Assembly (NCBI GenBank): GCA_947470185.1
Contig: CANIRZ010000002.1
Coordinates: forward strand, 62,001-126,000
From: Sphingomonadales bacterium
GTDB taxonomy: Bacteria > Pseudomonadota > Alphaproteobacteria > Sphingomonadales > Sphingomonadaceae
DNA: 64,000 nt
Direction: 5' to 3'
Positions 9,344-18,914 of the stretch are shown one piece after another. Positions within the stretch are counted from its first letter, which is position 1; every line of letters begins with the position of its first letter. The notes under the pieces are model-generated. The model did no database searches, was not told the origin of the DNA, and saw only the letters and a program-made list of their open reading frames with translations. The position numbers and the translations under genes were made by a program.

Positions 9344-10741
9344 CTAATTTCGTGACGGCAACAGACCCAGCCGGGCACGCATCGACCAACGAACCAGCAT
9401 CAGGACGGACACAACTGCAAGCCCGGTTGCAAGACCAGTCCACACACCGACACCGTCCCAACCGCCGCGAAATGCAAGCCACGCACCAACGCCAATGCCA
9501 ACCACCCAATAACCAAAGGCGGCAAAATACATCGGCACCTTGGTGTCGTGTAAACCGCGCAGCATACCAGCTCCTACAACCTGTGCACCGTCGACGATCT
9601 GGAAAATAGCCGCGACCATGAGGAAGCTGACGGCAAGGTGGAACACCTGCGTCGTTTCGGCGTCAATCGGCGTCACGAAAATGCCGATTAAAGCCTCTGG
9701 AAAGCTGTAAATCCCCAGAGCCATGGCCGCCATAAAGCCGGTGCCCAAGACGAACGCAGTCCAACCCGCTTTTGTTATGCCGTCCGCGTCGTTGCGGCCA
9801 AAAGCAAGCCCCACCCGCACCGTTGCCGCTTGCCCAAGTCCCATCGGCACCATGAAGGTAAGCGAGGCAATCTGAATAGCAACGGCATGGGCAGCAACCG
9901 ATGCTTCGTTAATCAACCCCATGAGCAGAATCGCAACCGCAAACACGCCGCCTTCGAAACCCATGGTCAGGCCAATTGGCAGGCCGAGCCGCCAAATCTG
10001 CCGGAACCGCGGCCAGTCCGGACGCCAAAAGCGGCCAAACAGATGATAGCGCCGGAATTTCGGATGAAAGCTGACGACAAGCGCCATGACGGCGAATTGA
10101 ACAATATTGGTTATCGTGCTGCCAATGCCTGCACCCATCAAGCCAAGCTGCGGCAAACCATAATGGCCAAGGATGAGGCCGTAATTGACGACCGCGTTCA
10201 AAACCACAGCGCCACACGCAACGACGGTAGCCCAAACCGGCTTTTCTAGCGCGGCAACGAAATTACGCAGCACCAAAAAGCCCAGAAACGGGAGGATAGA
10301 CCACATATAGGCCCGCACAAAAATAGCGGCATTCGCGGCTAAATCTGGTTGTTGACCCGTTGCGACCAATATCGCTTCGGTATTCCACAAAAATGCCCAA
10401 ATGGGCACCATGACCGAACAGCAGACCCAAAGCCCCTGCCGAAATGTCCGCCTTATGTCGCGCACCGAATGCGCCATCCGGCCCTTTTCCGAAGCCATCA
10501 TTGGCGCCGTCGCGGTCACAAGGCCCATGCAGAAAATCGCACAGAAAATCGCCAGATTATGCCCCAGCGCACCCGCCGCCAATTCGCGTGGCCCAAGCCA
10601 GCCCAACAGGATGACGTCCGTCACCCCGATCAGCATCATCGTCAGGTTCGACAGGATCATCGGCCATGCAAGCAACAGCGTCGCGCGAAGTTCATCGCGC
10701 CAAGGGGATTGGCCTTCCGTAGAGACTGCTGCTGTGGTCAT
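9344..10741 (-). CDS. MATE family efflux transporter (NorM-like)
   Basis: 465 aa, multiple TM segments, AWPMILSNLTMMLIGVTDVILLGWLG. Confidence 0.92.
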   Translation of the reverse strand: MTTAAVSTEGQSPWRDELRATLLLAWPMILSNLTMMLIGVTDVILLGWLGPRELAAGALGHNLAIFCAIFCMGLVTATAPMMASEKGRMAHSVRDIRRTFRQGLWVCCSVMVPIWAFLWNTEAILVATGQQPDLAANAAIFVRAYMWSILPFLGFLVLRNFVAALEKPVWATVVACGAVVLNAVVNYGLILGHYGLPQLGLMGAGIGSTITNIVQFAVMALVVSFHPKFRRYHLFGRFWRPDWPRFRQIWRLGLPIGLTMGFEGGVFAVAILLMGLINEASVAAHAVAIQIASLTFMVPMGLGQAATVRVGLAFGRNDADGITKAGWTAFVLGTGFMAAMALGIYSFPEALIGIFVTPIDAETTQVFHLAVSFLMVAAIFQIVDGAQVVGAGMLRGLHDTKVPMYFAAFGYWVVGIGVGAWLAFRGGWDGVGVWTGLATGLAVVSVLMLVRWSMRARLGLLPSRN

Positions 10742-10833
10742 GCGTGGGGGTGGATAGCGGAGAGGCAGCGCTGAGACTACCCCACAACTTTGCCATACCC
10801 GCGCAAGCAGACGTCATGCCTGCGACAGCAAGC

Positions 10834-11409
10834 TTATTCGACTGCCTTTGCAACCCCAACCAAAGCAGGCCGCAGCAAACGGTCCTTGATCATGTAACCC
10901 GCCTGCATTTCGGCGATAATTGTGCCGGGTGCGGCGTCGGCGCTTGGGATTTCAACCATTGCCTGATGCTGGTTCGGGTCAAGCGGCATGCCCATGGCGG
11001 CGATGCGCGTAATTCCATTTTTGGAAAATACGCTGTCCAGTTCGCGGCCAGTGGCCTCAAGCCCGATCACGAGCGGTTTCATAGCCTCGCTGTCGCGCAT
11101 TTCGGCAGGAATAGCCTCCAGCGCACGCGATAAATTATCGGAAACCGAAAGCACGTCGCGGGCAAAGCCGGTTGCGGCATACGCGCGCGCATCTTGCGCC
11201 TCTTTTTCCATACGGCGGCGCACATTCTGCGTTTCGGCTTGCGCGTACAAGACATCCTGCTGCGCAGCGGCAATCGCTTCTTCCAGTGCCGCGATTTTTG
11301 CATCGGCAGTGTCGGTCGCTTCTGGCGTTTGGTCCTTCATATGCTCTGGTACGCCTTCAAGTTCTTTTTCTACCGCAATATCCGCAGTCGCTGATTTCTT
11401 GTCTGTCAT
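10834..11409 (-). CDS. grpE: Nucleotide exchange factor GrpE
   Basis: 191 aa; coiled-coil N-terminus, VLSVSDNLSRALE, HQAMVEIPSADAAPGTIIAEMQAGYMIKDRLLRPALVGVAK. Confidence 0.97.
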   Translation of the reverse strand: MTDKKSATADIAVEKELEGVPEHMKDQTPEATDTADAKIAALEEAIAAAQQDVLYAQAETQNVRRRMEKEAQDARAYAATGFARDVLSVSDNLSRALEAIPAEMRDSEAMKPLVIGLEATGRELDSVFSKNGITRIAAMGMPLDPNQHQAMVEIPSADAAPGTIIAEMQAGYMIKDRLLRPALVGVAKAVE

Positions 11410-11463
11410 AAACCTGATTAACCCATTTACGTTGCGACGCTTCGGTCGTTAGTTGCTTTGCGC

Positions 11464-11491
11464 ATATAGAAAGCAATTCTATTTCATCAAG
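11464..11491 (-). promoter_or_regulatory. RpoH-type promoter for grpE
   Basis: Minus strand CTTG-N17-TCTATAT; 6/7 match to CYTATNT, located between the hrcA stop and the grpE start. Confidence 0.6.
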
Positions 11492-11498
11492 CAGCCAG

Positions 11499-12542
11499 TC
11501 ACTTAATTAAACGGCTGAGTGCTTGCGCGGTGAAGTCTACCATCGGCACAATACGCGCATAATTCAGGCGTGTCGGGCCAATCACGCCAACGACGCCAAC
11601 GACCTTGCCGCCAGCCTCACGATAGGGTGCGGCGATCACCGATGATCCCGATAATGAGAAAAGATTATTTTCCGAACCAATGAATATCCGCGTTGACTGC
11701 GCATCCCGCGCGCTATCGACGAGCCTTGCGATTTCCTCTTTACTCTCCAATTCGTCGAGCAATTGCCGCACTCGGTCGAGGTCCGCAGCAGCCGCATCGT
11801 CAATCAGGTTCGACTGCCCACGCACGATCAGCACGGGCCGGTCATTTGCGTCGAGCGACCAGATTGCCAAGCCATCCCGCACCAGTTTCTGGCTGGCCAC
11901 GTCAAGCTCCGCTTTCTCGGCGCGAATTTCGCTGTCGAGACGTTCCAAGGCTTCGGATAACGTCAGCCCCGACAAACGCGCAGAGATATAATTGGCCGCC
12001 TCCACCAACATGGATTCGCTGATTGCCGGATCAATTGACACCAGCCGGTTTTCGACGCTGTTATCGGACCCGACCATGATCGCGAGCACTTGTGACGGGG
12101 ACAGGCGCGCAAAGCTGAATGCCTTCAGGACCGCGTCACGCTTTGGTACAAGCACGATACCGGCGCAGGCGGACAATCCTGACAAAACCAACGTCGCGGC
12201 CGCCAGTGCCTCTTCAATGGGCCCCTCGCCGCTAATCTGCGATTCAATCGCGCGCTGTTCTTCGGCGGAGGGTTCGGCCGATTGCATCATGCCATCCACA
12301 AACAGGCGAAGCCCGCTTTCGGTTGGCACGCGTCCGGCGCTGGTGTGCGGCGAGGCGAGATAGCCTGCCTCTTCCAAATCCTGCATGACGTTCCGGATGG
12401 AGGCAGGCGATAAGCTCAACCCTGCAAATTTCGAAATGGTGCGCGAGCCCACCGGCGCGCCATTGTCCAAATAGCTTTCGACCACCATCCGGAAGACGGT
12501 GCGCGTGCGGTCATTCAATTCATTGATGGGTGTTTGGCTCAC
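11499..12542 (-). CDS. hrcA: Heat-inducible transcription repressor HrcA (GTG start inferred; ORF extends to 12578)
   Basis: SQTPINELNDRTRTVFRMVVESYLDNGAPVGSRTISKFAGLSLSPASIRNVMQDLEEAGYLASPHTSAGRVPTE. Confidence 0.95.
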   Translation of the reverse strand: MSQTPINELNDRTRTVFRMVVESYLDNGAPVGSRTISKFAGLSLSPASIRNVMQDLEEAGYLASPHTSAGRVPTESGLRLFVDGMMQSAEPSAEEQRAIESQISGEGPIEEALAAATLVLSGLSACAGIVLVPKRDAVLKAFSFARLSPSQVLAIMVGSDNSVENRLVSIDPAISESMLVEAANYISARLSGLTLSEALERLDSEIRAEKAELDVASQKLVRDGLAIWSLDANDRPVLIVRGQSNLIDDAAAADLDRVRQLLDELESKEEIARLVDSARDAQSTRIFIGSENNLFSLSGSSVIAAPYREAGGKVVGVVGVIGPTRLNYARIVPMVDFTAQALSRLIK

Positions 12543-12624
12543 GCACTTATAGTAGCGCACCGCATGCTTGCAAAGCAAGCGGGGCAGGCTATGGCAGCCT
12601 TCAACCCATTATCAGGAGAACATC

Positions 12625-13338
12625 ATGCGTCCATCAGGCCGTGCGCCAGACGAAATGCGCGCCATTTCGATTGAAACCCATTTCACCAAACATGCCGAAG
12701 GAAGCTGCCTTATCGGTTTTGGTGACACCCGCGTGTTGGTGACCGCCAGCGTCGAAGATCGCATTCCGCCATGGTTGCGTGGCAAAGGTGAAGGCTGGGT
12801 CACGGCAGAATATTCGATGCTCCCCCGCGCCACCCACACGCGCAGCCAGCGTGAAGCGGCGAAGGGCAAGCAGTCCGGACGGACTCAAGAAATTCAACGT
12901 CTTATTGGCCGTTCTTTACGTTCTGTCGTCGATATGAAGAAGCTGGGCGAAAATCAAATCACCGTCGACTGCGACGTATTGCAAGCCGATGGCGGCACAC
13001 GCACTGCAGCAATTTCCGGCGCATGGGTTGCGTTGCGGCTTGCGGTTAATGGTTTGCTGGCATCGGGCGCAATCAAAGAAGACCCCATCACCGGCCGCGT
13101 CGCGGCGGTAAGCTGCGGTATCTTCAAAGGCACGCCCGTGTTGGACCTTGATTATATCGAAGATTCCGATGCCGATGCCGATGCGAATTTCGTTCTGATC
13201 GAAGGCGGCCAGATTGCCGAAGTGCAAGCAACTGCCGAAGGCGCGACCTATGACGAAGAGGGCCTCCTGCGTTTGCTACGTCTTGCACGCATGGGGACAG
13301 ACCGCATCTTCGCCGCGCAGGCCGAAGCCGTTAAGTAG
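12625..13338 (+). CDS. rph: Ribonuclease PH
   Basis: [44 protein letters not shown]...; AGGAGA SD upstream. Confidence 0.98.
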   Translation: MRPSGRAPDEMRAISIETHFTKHAEGSCLIGFGDTRVLVTASVEDRIPPWLRGKGEGWVTAEYSMLPRATHTRSQREAAKGKQSGRTQEIQRLIGRSLRSVVDMKKLGENQITVDCDVLQADGGTRTAAISGAWVALRLAVNGLLASGAIKEDPITGRVAAVSCGIFKGTPVLDLDYIEDSDADADANFVLIEGGQIAEVQATAEGATYDEEGLLRLLRLARMGTDRIFAAQAEAVK

Positions 13339-13364
13339 GGAAGGCTTGATACCCTAAAATTCTA

Positions 13365-13392
13365 TGTCATTCCCGCGAAAGCGGGAATGACA
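13365..13392. repeat. Perfect 12-bp inverted repeat with GAAA loop (REP/terminator-like)
   Basis: TGTCATTCCCGC GAAA GCGGGAATGACA. Confidence 0.8.
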
Positions 13393-13416
13393 ATATGACT
13401 TGAGGCAATATTTCAT

Positions 13417-14046
13417 ATGACCCACCGCAAACTCCAGCCCGGAAAACTGGTCATCGCCAGCCATAACGCAGGCAAGGTTCGGGAAATACGGGCACTGCTG
13501 GCGCCATTTGGTATCGAACCCATTTCCGCTGGCGAGTTGGGCTTGCCTGAACCCGAGGAGACCGGAACGAGTTTCGCCGAAAATGCTTTGCTAAAGGCCC
13601 ATGCGTCGGCGCAAGGTTCCGGCCTGCCCGCGCTGGCTGATGACAGCGGCCTATGCGTCGCTGCCTTGGGCGGCGCGCCGGGGGTCTACACTGCTGATTG
13701 GGCGGAAACACAGCAGTTCGAAGGCGGACCTGGGCGCGACTGGTACATGGCGATGGGCAAAGTGGAGGGCAAGCTAGCCGAGCTTGGCACGGACGCCGAC
13801 CGAAGCGCCTATTTCGTCTGCACACTCGCCATTGCGTGGCCAGATGGGCATACAGAAATATTCGAAGGTCGCGTGCAGGGCAGCCTGACCTGGCCACCGC
13901 GTGGATTGCTAGGTTTTGGCTATGACCCTGTTTTTGTGCCCGAAGGCCGAAGCGAGACCTTTGCCGAACTCGACCCCGCAGAAAAGCACGCAATGAGCCA
14001 CCGGGCAGACGCGTTCCGCCAGTTGGTTGCGGCAGTATTTTCTTGA
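13417..14046 (+). CDS. rdgB: XTP/dITP diphosphatase (RdgB/HAM1)
   Basis: [27 protein letters not shown]..., [24 protein letters not shown]. Confidence 0.96.
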   Translation: MTHRKLQPGKLVIASHNAGKVREIRALLAPFGIEPISAGELGLPEPEETGTSFAENALLKAHASAQGSGLPALADDSGLCVAALGGAPGVYTADWAETQQFEGGPGRDWYMAMGKVEGKLAELGTDADRSAYFVCTLAIAWPDGHTEIFEGRVQGSLTWPPRGLLGFGYDPVFVPEGRSETFAELDPAEKHAMSHRADAFRQLVAAVFS

Positions 14047-14079
14047 TCGCCCTTCCTGCGAAATAGGGTAGGAAATCTG

Positions 14080-15240
14080 ATGTCTAGCTCCCTCGCCCTC
14101 TACATTCACTGGCCGTTTTGCGTTTCCAAATGTCCCTATTGTGACTTCAATAGCCATGTGCGCGACACGGTGGACGATGACGCATGGCGCGCCGCGTTGC
14201 TGGCGGATATGGCCTATGAGGCGGCGCTGACGCCGGGTCGCAAGCTCACATCCATCTTCTTTGGCGGCGGAACACCGTCGCTGATGCCGCCATCGACCGT
14301 TGCTGCGCTTATTGATGCAGCGGCGCAGCATTGGGGCTTTGCCGACAATATCGAAATTACCTTGGAGGCTAACCCATCGTCGGTCGAGGCCGCGCGCTTT
14401 GCGGACATCGCCGCAGCAGGGGTCAATCGGGTGTCGCTTGGGCTTCAGTCACTGGATGATGCTGCGTTGGCGTTTCTGGGGCGCGCGCATTCGGTTGCCG
14501 AGAGCCTTGACGCATTGGCGGTCGCACAACATCATTTCGGGCGGGTCAACATCGACCTGATTTACGCACGGCCCGCGCAAACCGTTGGCCAGTGGGAGGC
14601 GGAACTTAAACGCGCTTTGTCCTTCGGCACCGACCATATGTCGCTGTATCAATTGACAATCGAGCCAGGCACACGGTTTGAAACGCTCGTGCGTACGGGG
14701 CATTTCATCCCCGCCGATGATGATGATGCAGCAACGCTGTATGAATTAACCGGACAGATGACATCCGCCGCAGGCATCCCGGCTTATGAGATCAGCAACC
14801 ATGCCAAGCCTGGCAGTGAAAGCCGCCATAATCTCAGCTATTGGCGCTATGATGATTATATCGGTATTGGCCCTGGCGCGCATGGACGGCGTCTTAACTT
14901 TGCGACACAACGTCATAAAAAACCTGAAAATTTCTTATCCGCTGTTGAACGTAACGCTCATGGCATCAGCAGCGAAGATCGTCTCGATGCGGCAACACGG
15001 GCGACCGAAAGCCTGTTGATGGGTTTGCGATTGGCCGAGGGGATTAGCCTTAGCCGCCTGTCGCAACGGACGGGCATCGCTGCCGACGATTTGCTCGATA
15101 TCCACGCGGTCGACAAGATCGCGCAGCTTGGCCTTATCCGTCGCGATGGCGACCGCGTGACGGTGACACCGCAGGGCATGCCGTTGCTTGATGCCATCCT
15201 GCCGCAGATAGTAAATGTTGAGGCGGAAGCCGCCGCCTGA
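14080..15240 (+). CDS. hemW: Radical SAM heme chaperone HemW
   Basis: LYIHWPFCVSKCPYCDFNSHV (CxxxCxxC), FFGGGTPSLM. Confidence 0.95.
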   Translation: MSSSLALYIHWPFCVSKCPYCDFNSHVRDTVDDDAWRAALLADMAYEAALTPGRKLTSIFFGGGTPSLMPPSTVAALIDAAAQHWGFADNIEITLEANPSSVEAARFADIAAAGVNRVSLGLQSLDDAALAFLGRAHSVAESLDALAVAQHHFGRVNIDLIYARPAQTVGQWEAELKRALSFGTDHMSLYQLTIEPGTRFETLVRTGHFIPADDDDAATLYELTGQMTSAAGIPAYEISNHAKPGSESRHNLSYWRYDDYIGIGPGAHGRRLNFATQRHKKPENFLSAVERNAHGISSEDRLDAATRATESLLMGLRLAEGISLSRLSQRTGIAADDLLDIHAVDKIAQLGLIRRDGDRVTVTPQGMPLLDAILPQIVNVEAEAAA

Positions 15241-15253
15241 TAGCATAAGCTTT

Positions 15254-16141
15254 ATGCCGTCCTTGCTTGCCGAATATCTTGCATATCTGACCGACAACCG
15301 CCGGCTGTCGCCGCATAGCGTGCGGGCCTATCACGCAACAGCCGATCGGCTGACTGGGTTTCTGCAATTGCATTGGGGCACGGACGTCACGCGTGAAACG
15401 CTGCGCAAAATTTCCGCAGCCGACGTGAGGGCATTTCTGGCCGACCGCAGGGGCGATGGCCTCACGAACCGCTCCACCGCGCGCGAACTTTCCGCCACGC
15501 GACATTTCCTGCGCTTTGCCTTGGGCGATGATGTTACTTTGCCCGTGATGAAGGGCCCGCGCGTACAGCGCAGCCTGCCGCATCCCGTCAATCCCGACGA
15601 CGTTCTGGCTTTGGCCGATGATGTTGCCGAAAATGCACAGGATGGCTGGATTGGTGCGCGCGATTGGGCGTTGCTTTTGCTGCTCTATGGCAGCGGCTTG
15701 CGCGTGAGCGAGGCAACGGGCCTGATGGGCGACATATTGCCGCTGGGCAGCACATTGCGCGTCACGGGTAAGCGCAACAAGACACGCATCGTGCCGTTGC
15801 TGGAGCAAGTCCGCACCGCCATTGAGGAATATCTCGCTTTGTGCCCTTATGCGCCGCGCGCCGACCAGCCACTGTTTCGTGGCGCGCGCGGTGGTCCATT
15901 ATCGCCTGCACTCGTGCGCCGCGCGGTTCAGGGGGCGCGGACGCGATTGGGCTTATCGGACCGCACCACGCCGCATGCCCTGCGCCACAGCTTTGCCACA
16001 CATTTGTTGGCGGGCGGCGCGGACTTACGCAGTCTTCAGGAATTATTGGGCCATGCCAGCCTGTCGTCGACTCAGGTCTATACCGCTGTCGATACCGCTA
16101 TGCTTCTGGATGTGTATCAGAACGCGCATCCGCGGGCGTAG
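15254..16141 (+). CDS. xerC: Tyrosine recombinase XerC
   Basis: Catalytic motifs GLRVSEA, TPHALRHSFATHLLAGGADLRSLQELLGHASLSSTQVYT. Confidence 0.95.
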   Translation: MPSLLAEYLAYLTDNRRLSPHSVRAYHATADRLTGFLQLHWGTDVTRETLRKISAADVRAFLADRRGDGLTNRSTARELSATRHFLRFALGDDVTLPVMKGPRVQRSLPHPVNPDDVLALADDVAENAQDGWIGARDWALLLLLYGSGLRVSEATGLMGDILPLGSTLRVTGKRNKTRIVPLLEQVRTAIEEYLALCPYAPRADQPLFRGARGGPLSPALVRRAVQGARTRLGLSDRTTPHALRHSFATHLLAGGADLRSLQELLGHASLSSTQVYTAVDTAMLLDVYQNAHPRA

Positions 16142-16730
16142 CCTTCCACCGCAATAGCCGCCAAACATACGTCAGGACGATGCCGACGATCACGACGGTC
16201 GATAATAGCCCAAGCCATTTTTCGACATCTTTGAATTGCGATCCCAGAACATATCCTCCGCCAGCCAGCGCCGCGGTCCAACCGGCAGTTCCGATTGTCG
16301 AAAAAATAAGGAACCGGGCAAGCGACATACCAAACAGGCCGGCGGGGATGGAAATCAACGACCGCAATGTCGGCAACATGCGCGCCACCAGAACGATAAT
16401 CGATCCATGCTTACGAAACAGCGCCTGCCCGCGTTCGATCTCTACCCAATCCAGCGTCAACCAGCGGCTATAGCGATCAATAAAGCGCCGCATGCGGGCC
16501 TCACCAAATTTGATGGCCAGCCAGTACCACATCCAGTTGCCCAGCATCGCACCCGCGGTGCCCGCCGCGATGGTACCGCCAAGATTCATATTGCCCCGCG
16601 CGGCAGATACCCCTGCCACGGTCATGATGACTTCGGACGGTATGGGTGGGAACACTGTTTCCAGAAGCATGAGCAAGCCCACGCCCCAATAATGGCCCCA
16701 TTCGACCAGATGGATGATCCAGTGTTCCAT
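16098..16730 (-). CDS. DedA family membrane protein
   Basis: MEHWIIHLVEWGHYWGVGLLMLLETVFPPIPSEVIMTVAGV...; classic DedA motif. Confidence 0.93.
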   Translation of the reverse strand: MEHWIIHLVEWGHYWGVGLLMLLETVFPPIPSEVIMTVAGVSAARGNMNLGGTIAAGTAGAMLGNWMWYWLAIKFGEARMRRFIDRYSRWLTLDWVEIERGQALFRKHGSIIVLVARMLPTLRSLISIPAGLFGMSLARFLIFSTIGTAGWTAALAGGGYVLGSQFKDVEKWLGLLSTVVIVGIVLTYVWRLLRWKATPADARSDTHPEA

Positions 16731-16735
16731 GAATT

Positions 16736-17692
16736 TTATGCTTTAATTCGGGCTTCGATGGCGTCCAAAATCAGAGATGGCGTGTCGGTGCCGTTAAACC
16801 GGTCGATCGCAACAATGCCTGTCGGCGATGTGACGTTGATTTCGGTCAGCCACTGTCCGCCGATAACGTCAATGCCCACGAATATCAGGCCAAGCTCTTT
16901 TAAGCGGGGCCCCATTGCCGCACAAATTTCCTGCTCACGGGGCGTCAAGTCTGTCGCCTCTGCACTGCCCCCTACGGCTAGGTTCGACCGGAATTCGCCC
17001 TCGCCCGGCCGGCGGTTGATCGCGCCGGTCACTTCGCCGTCGATCATGACGATGCGCTTATCGCCCTTCGCCACATCGGGAAGGAATGGCTGCACCATAT
17101 GCGGTTCGGGCCACGTATTGTTGAACACTTCGAACAGAGCGCCAAGGTTGCTGCCGTCGGCATCGATGCGGAAAATGGCTTTGCCGCCATTGCCGTGCAG
17201 CGGTTTCACCACCACTGCGCCATGTATTTTTTGGAAATCACGCACTTCGTCGGCTGAGCGCGTGATGATGGTCGGTGGCATAAACTGGCGGTAATCCAGC
17301 ACCATCACCTTTTCCGGCGCGTTGCGGACGCTCGCCGGATTGTTGACCACCAGAGTTTCGTGCTCAATCCGCTCAAGCAAATGCGTGGCGGTAATATAGC
17401 CGACATGGAAAGGCGGGTCCTGCCGCATCAAAACGACATCAATATCCGTGCCCAAGTCGATCTTCTTTGGCGTGCCAAAACGGTAATGCGCGCCCTCCAC
17501 CCGTTGCAGGTCGTGCACTGGGTATGCCCAAGCCGTCAGCCGGTCATGCGCATCCAAGGTCAACGAACCAACATCATAATGCCAGGTATCATAGCCCCGC
17601 GTTTGCGCCGAAAGCATCAGCGCAAAGCTTGAGTCGCCGTTGATGTTGATGCCGTCCATCGGGTCCATCTGGACCGCCATTTTGATTGCCAT
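16736..17692 (-). CDS. gshB: Glutathione synthetase
   Basis: MAIKMAVQMDPMDGININGDSSFALMLSAQTRGYDTWHY...MRQDPPFHVGYI...VVKPLHGNGGKAIF. Confidence 0.96.
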   Translation of the reverse strand: MAIKMAVQMDPMDGININGDSSFALMLSAQTRGYDTWHYDVGSLTLDAHDRLTAWAYPVHDLQRVEGAHYRFGTPKKIDLGTDIDVVLMRQDPPFHVGYITATHLLERIEHETLVVNNPASVRNAPEKVMVLDYRQFMPPTIITRSADEVRDFQKIHGAVVVKPLHGNGGKAIFRIDADGSNLGALFEVFNNTWPEPHMVQPFLPDVAKGDKRIVMIDGEVTGAINRRPGEGEFRSNLAVGGSAEATDLTPREQEICAAMGPRLKELGLIFVGIDVIGGQWLTEINVTSPTGIVAIDRFNGTDTPSLILDAIEARIKA

Positions 17693-17703
17693 TTCGCGAG
17701 TTC

Positions 17704-18054
17704 CTATCCGTGCCAGACATTTGGCAAATGGTTGGGCCAGCGCCATGGTGCAACCATAATAACGTCTATCTGCATATTTTCACACTCTTTGCCATATTTC
17801 GGGAGCAGAATTTCTGCCGCAGCCGCCACGCGGCGTAACCGTGTGGCATCAATTGCGGTGGCAAGGTCAACTGCTTTCGTCCGTGCCTTAACCTCAACAA
17901 AGGCAATGCTTTTGCCGCGCCGTGCGATTAGGTCAATTTCGCCCCGCGGTGTCTTCACGCGCTCGCCAACGATGCGCCAACCTTTCAAACGCAAGAACCA
18001 CGCCGCAATCGCTTCGCCGCGTCGCCCCCGTTTTTCGGCGGCAAAACGGTTCAT
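17704..18054 (-). CDS. YraN family protein (UPF0102)
   Basis: RGRRGEAIAAWFLRLKGWRIVGERVKTPRGEIDLIARRGKSIAFVEVKART. Confidence 0.93.
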   Translation of the reverse strand: MNRFAAEKRGRRGEAIAAWFLRLKGWRIVGERVKTPRGEIDLIARRGKSIAFVEVKARTKAVDLATAIDATRLRRVAAAAEILLPKYGKECENMQIDVIMVAPWRWPNHLPNVWHG

Positions 18055-18881
18055 GTGGCCTTCAATTCCGTAGCGCGCGCATAGACCGCATTCCGTTCAA
18101 GGCCAAAGCGTTTGGCAATCGCGCCAGCCGCCTTGGCCGCCGACATAGTTGCCAAAGCTTCTTTCAGGGCGGCATCCACATCACCTGTTTCCGCCGCCAC
18201 ATTATCAGCAGGCGGGCCGACAATCAGGACGATCTCGCCCTTCGGTTCATGCTCTGCATAGCGTGCGGCCAGTTCAGCAGCCGTTCCTGTAACGACCTCT
18301 TCAAATTTCTTGGTCAGCTCACGCGCCACGGCCACTTCGCGGTCGCCATAGGTTTGGGCGATCGCAGCCAAGCTTGCGGCGAGCCTGGGGCCAGCCTCGT
18401 AAAAGACCAATGTTGCTTTGACCTGCCCCAACTCCATCAAGGTCTCAACCCGCGCTTTCGCTTTGTTCGGCAGAAACCCAGCAAACAAAAAACGGTCCGT
18501 GGGAAGCCCACAGATGGACAAAGCCGCTGTCACGGCACTTGCGCCGGGAATGGTGAACACAGGCACGCCAGCTTCACGTGCGGACCGTACAAGCTTATAT
18601 CCAGGGTCGGAGATGAGCGGCGTTCCGGCATCCGATACCAAAGCAACCACAGCCCCGCGCGCGGCCGCGACCAGGGATTCTCGTTCGACTTCCCCACTAT
18701 GGTCGTTGTACCGGCGCATCTTCTTTTTTATGCCCAAATGATGCAGCAATTTGCCGGTTACGCGGCTGTCCTCAACCGCGACGATTTCTGCAGCTTTCAA
18801 AAGGTCGATTGCCCGTTGTGATATATCTGCAAGGTTGCCGATAGGGGTCGCAACGACATATAAGCCTGATTCGAAAGTCAT
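18051..18881 (-). CDS. rsmI: 16S rRNA (cytidine(1402)-2'-O)-methyltransferase
   Basis: GLYVVATPIGNLADISQRAIDLLKAAEIVAVEDSRVTGKLLHHLGI...SDAGTPLISDPGYKLV. Confidence 0.95.
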   Translation of the reverse strand: MTFESGLYVVATPIGNLADISQRAIDLLKAAEIVAVEDSRVTGKLLHHLGIKKKMRRYNDHSGEVERESLVAAARGAVVALVSDAGTPLISDPGYKLVRSAREAGVPVFTIPGASAVTAALSICGLPTDRFLFAGFLPNKAKARVETLMELGQVKATLVFYEAGPRLAASLAAIAQTYGDREVAVARELTKKFEEVVTGTAAELAARYAEHEPKGEIVLIVGPPADNVAAETGDVDAALKEALATMSAAKAAGAIAKRFGLERNAVYARATELKAT

Positions 18882-18914
18882 CGGAATTAGAAGCTTCTTC
18901 CCAAGGAACACAAA

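Noticed and set aside
15134-15808. 224-aa minus-strand ORF
   Set aside because: Antisense to hemW/xerC.
15254-16141. Tyrosine recombinase as sign of an integrated element
   Set aside because: Sequence and context (hemW-xerC) fit housekeeping XerC; no att-like repeats, tRNA or phage genes nearby.
16236-17294. 352-aa plus-strand ORF
   Set aside because: Antisense to dedA and gshB, which have clear family motifs; composition looks like complementary-strand noise.
17922-18821. 299-aa plus-strand ORF
   Set aside because: Antisense to yraN/rsmI, both confidently identified.
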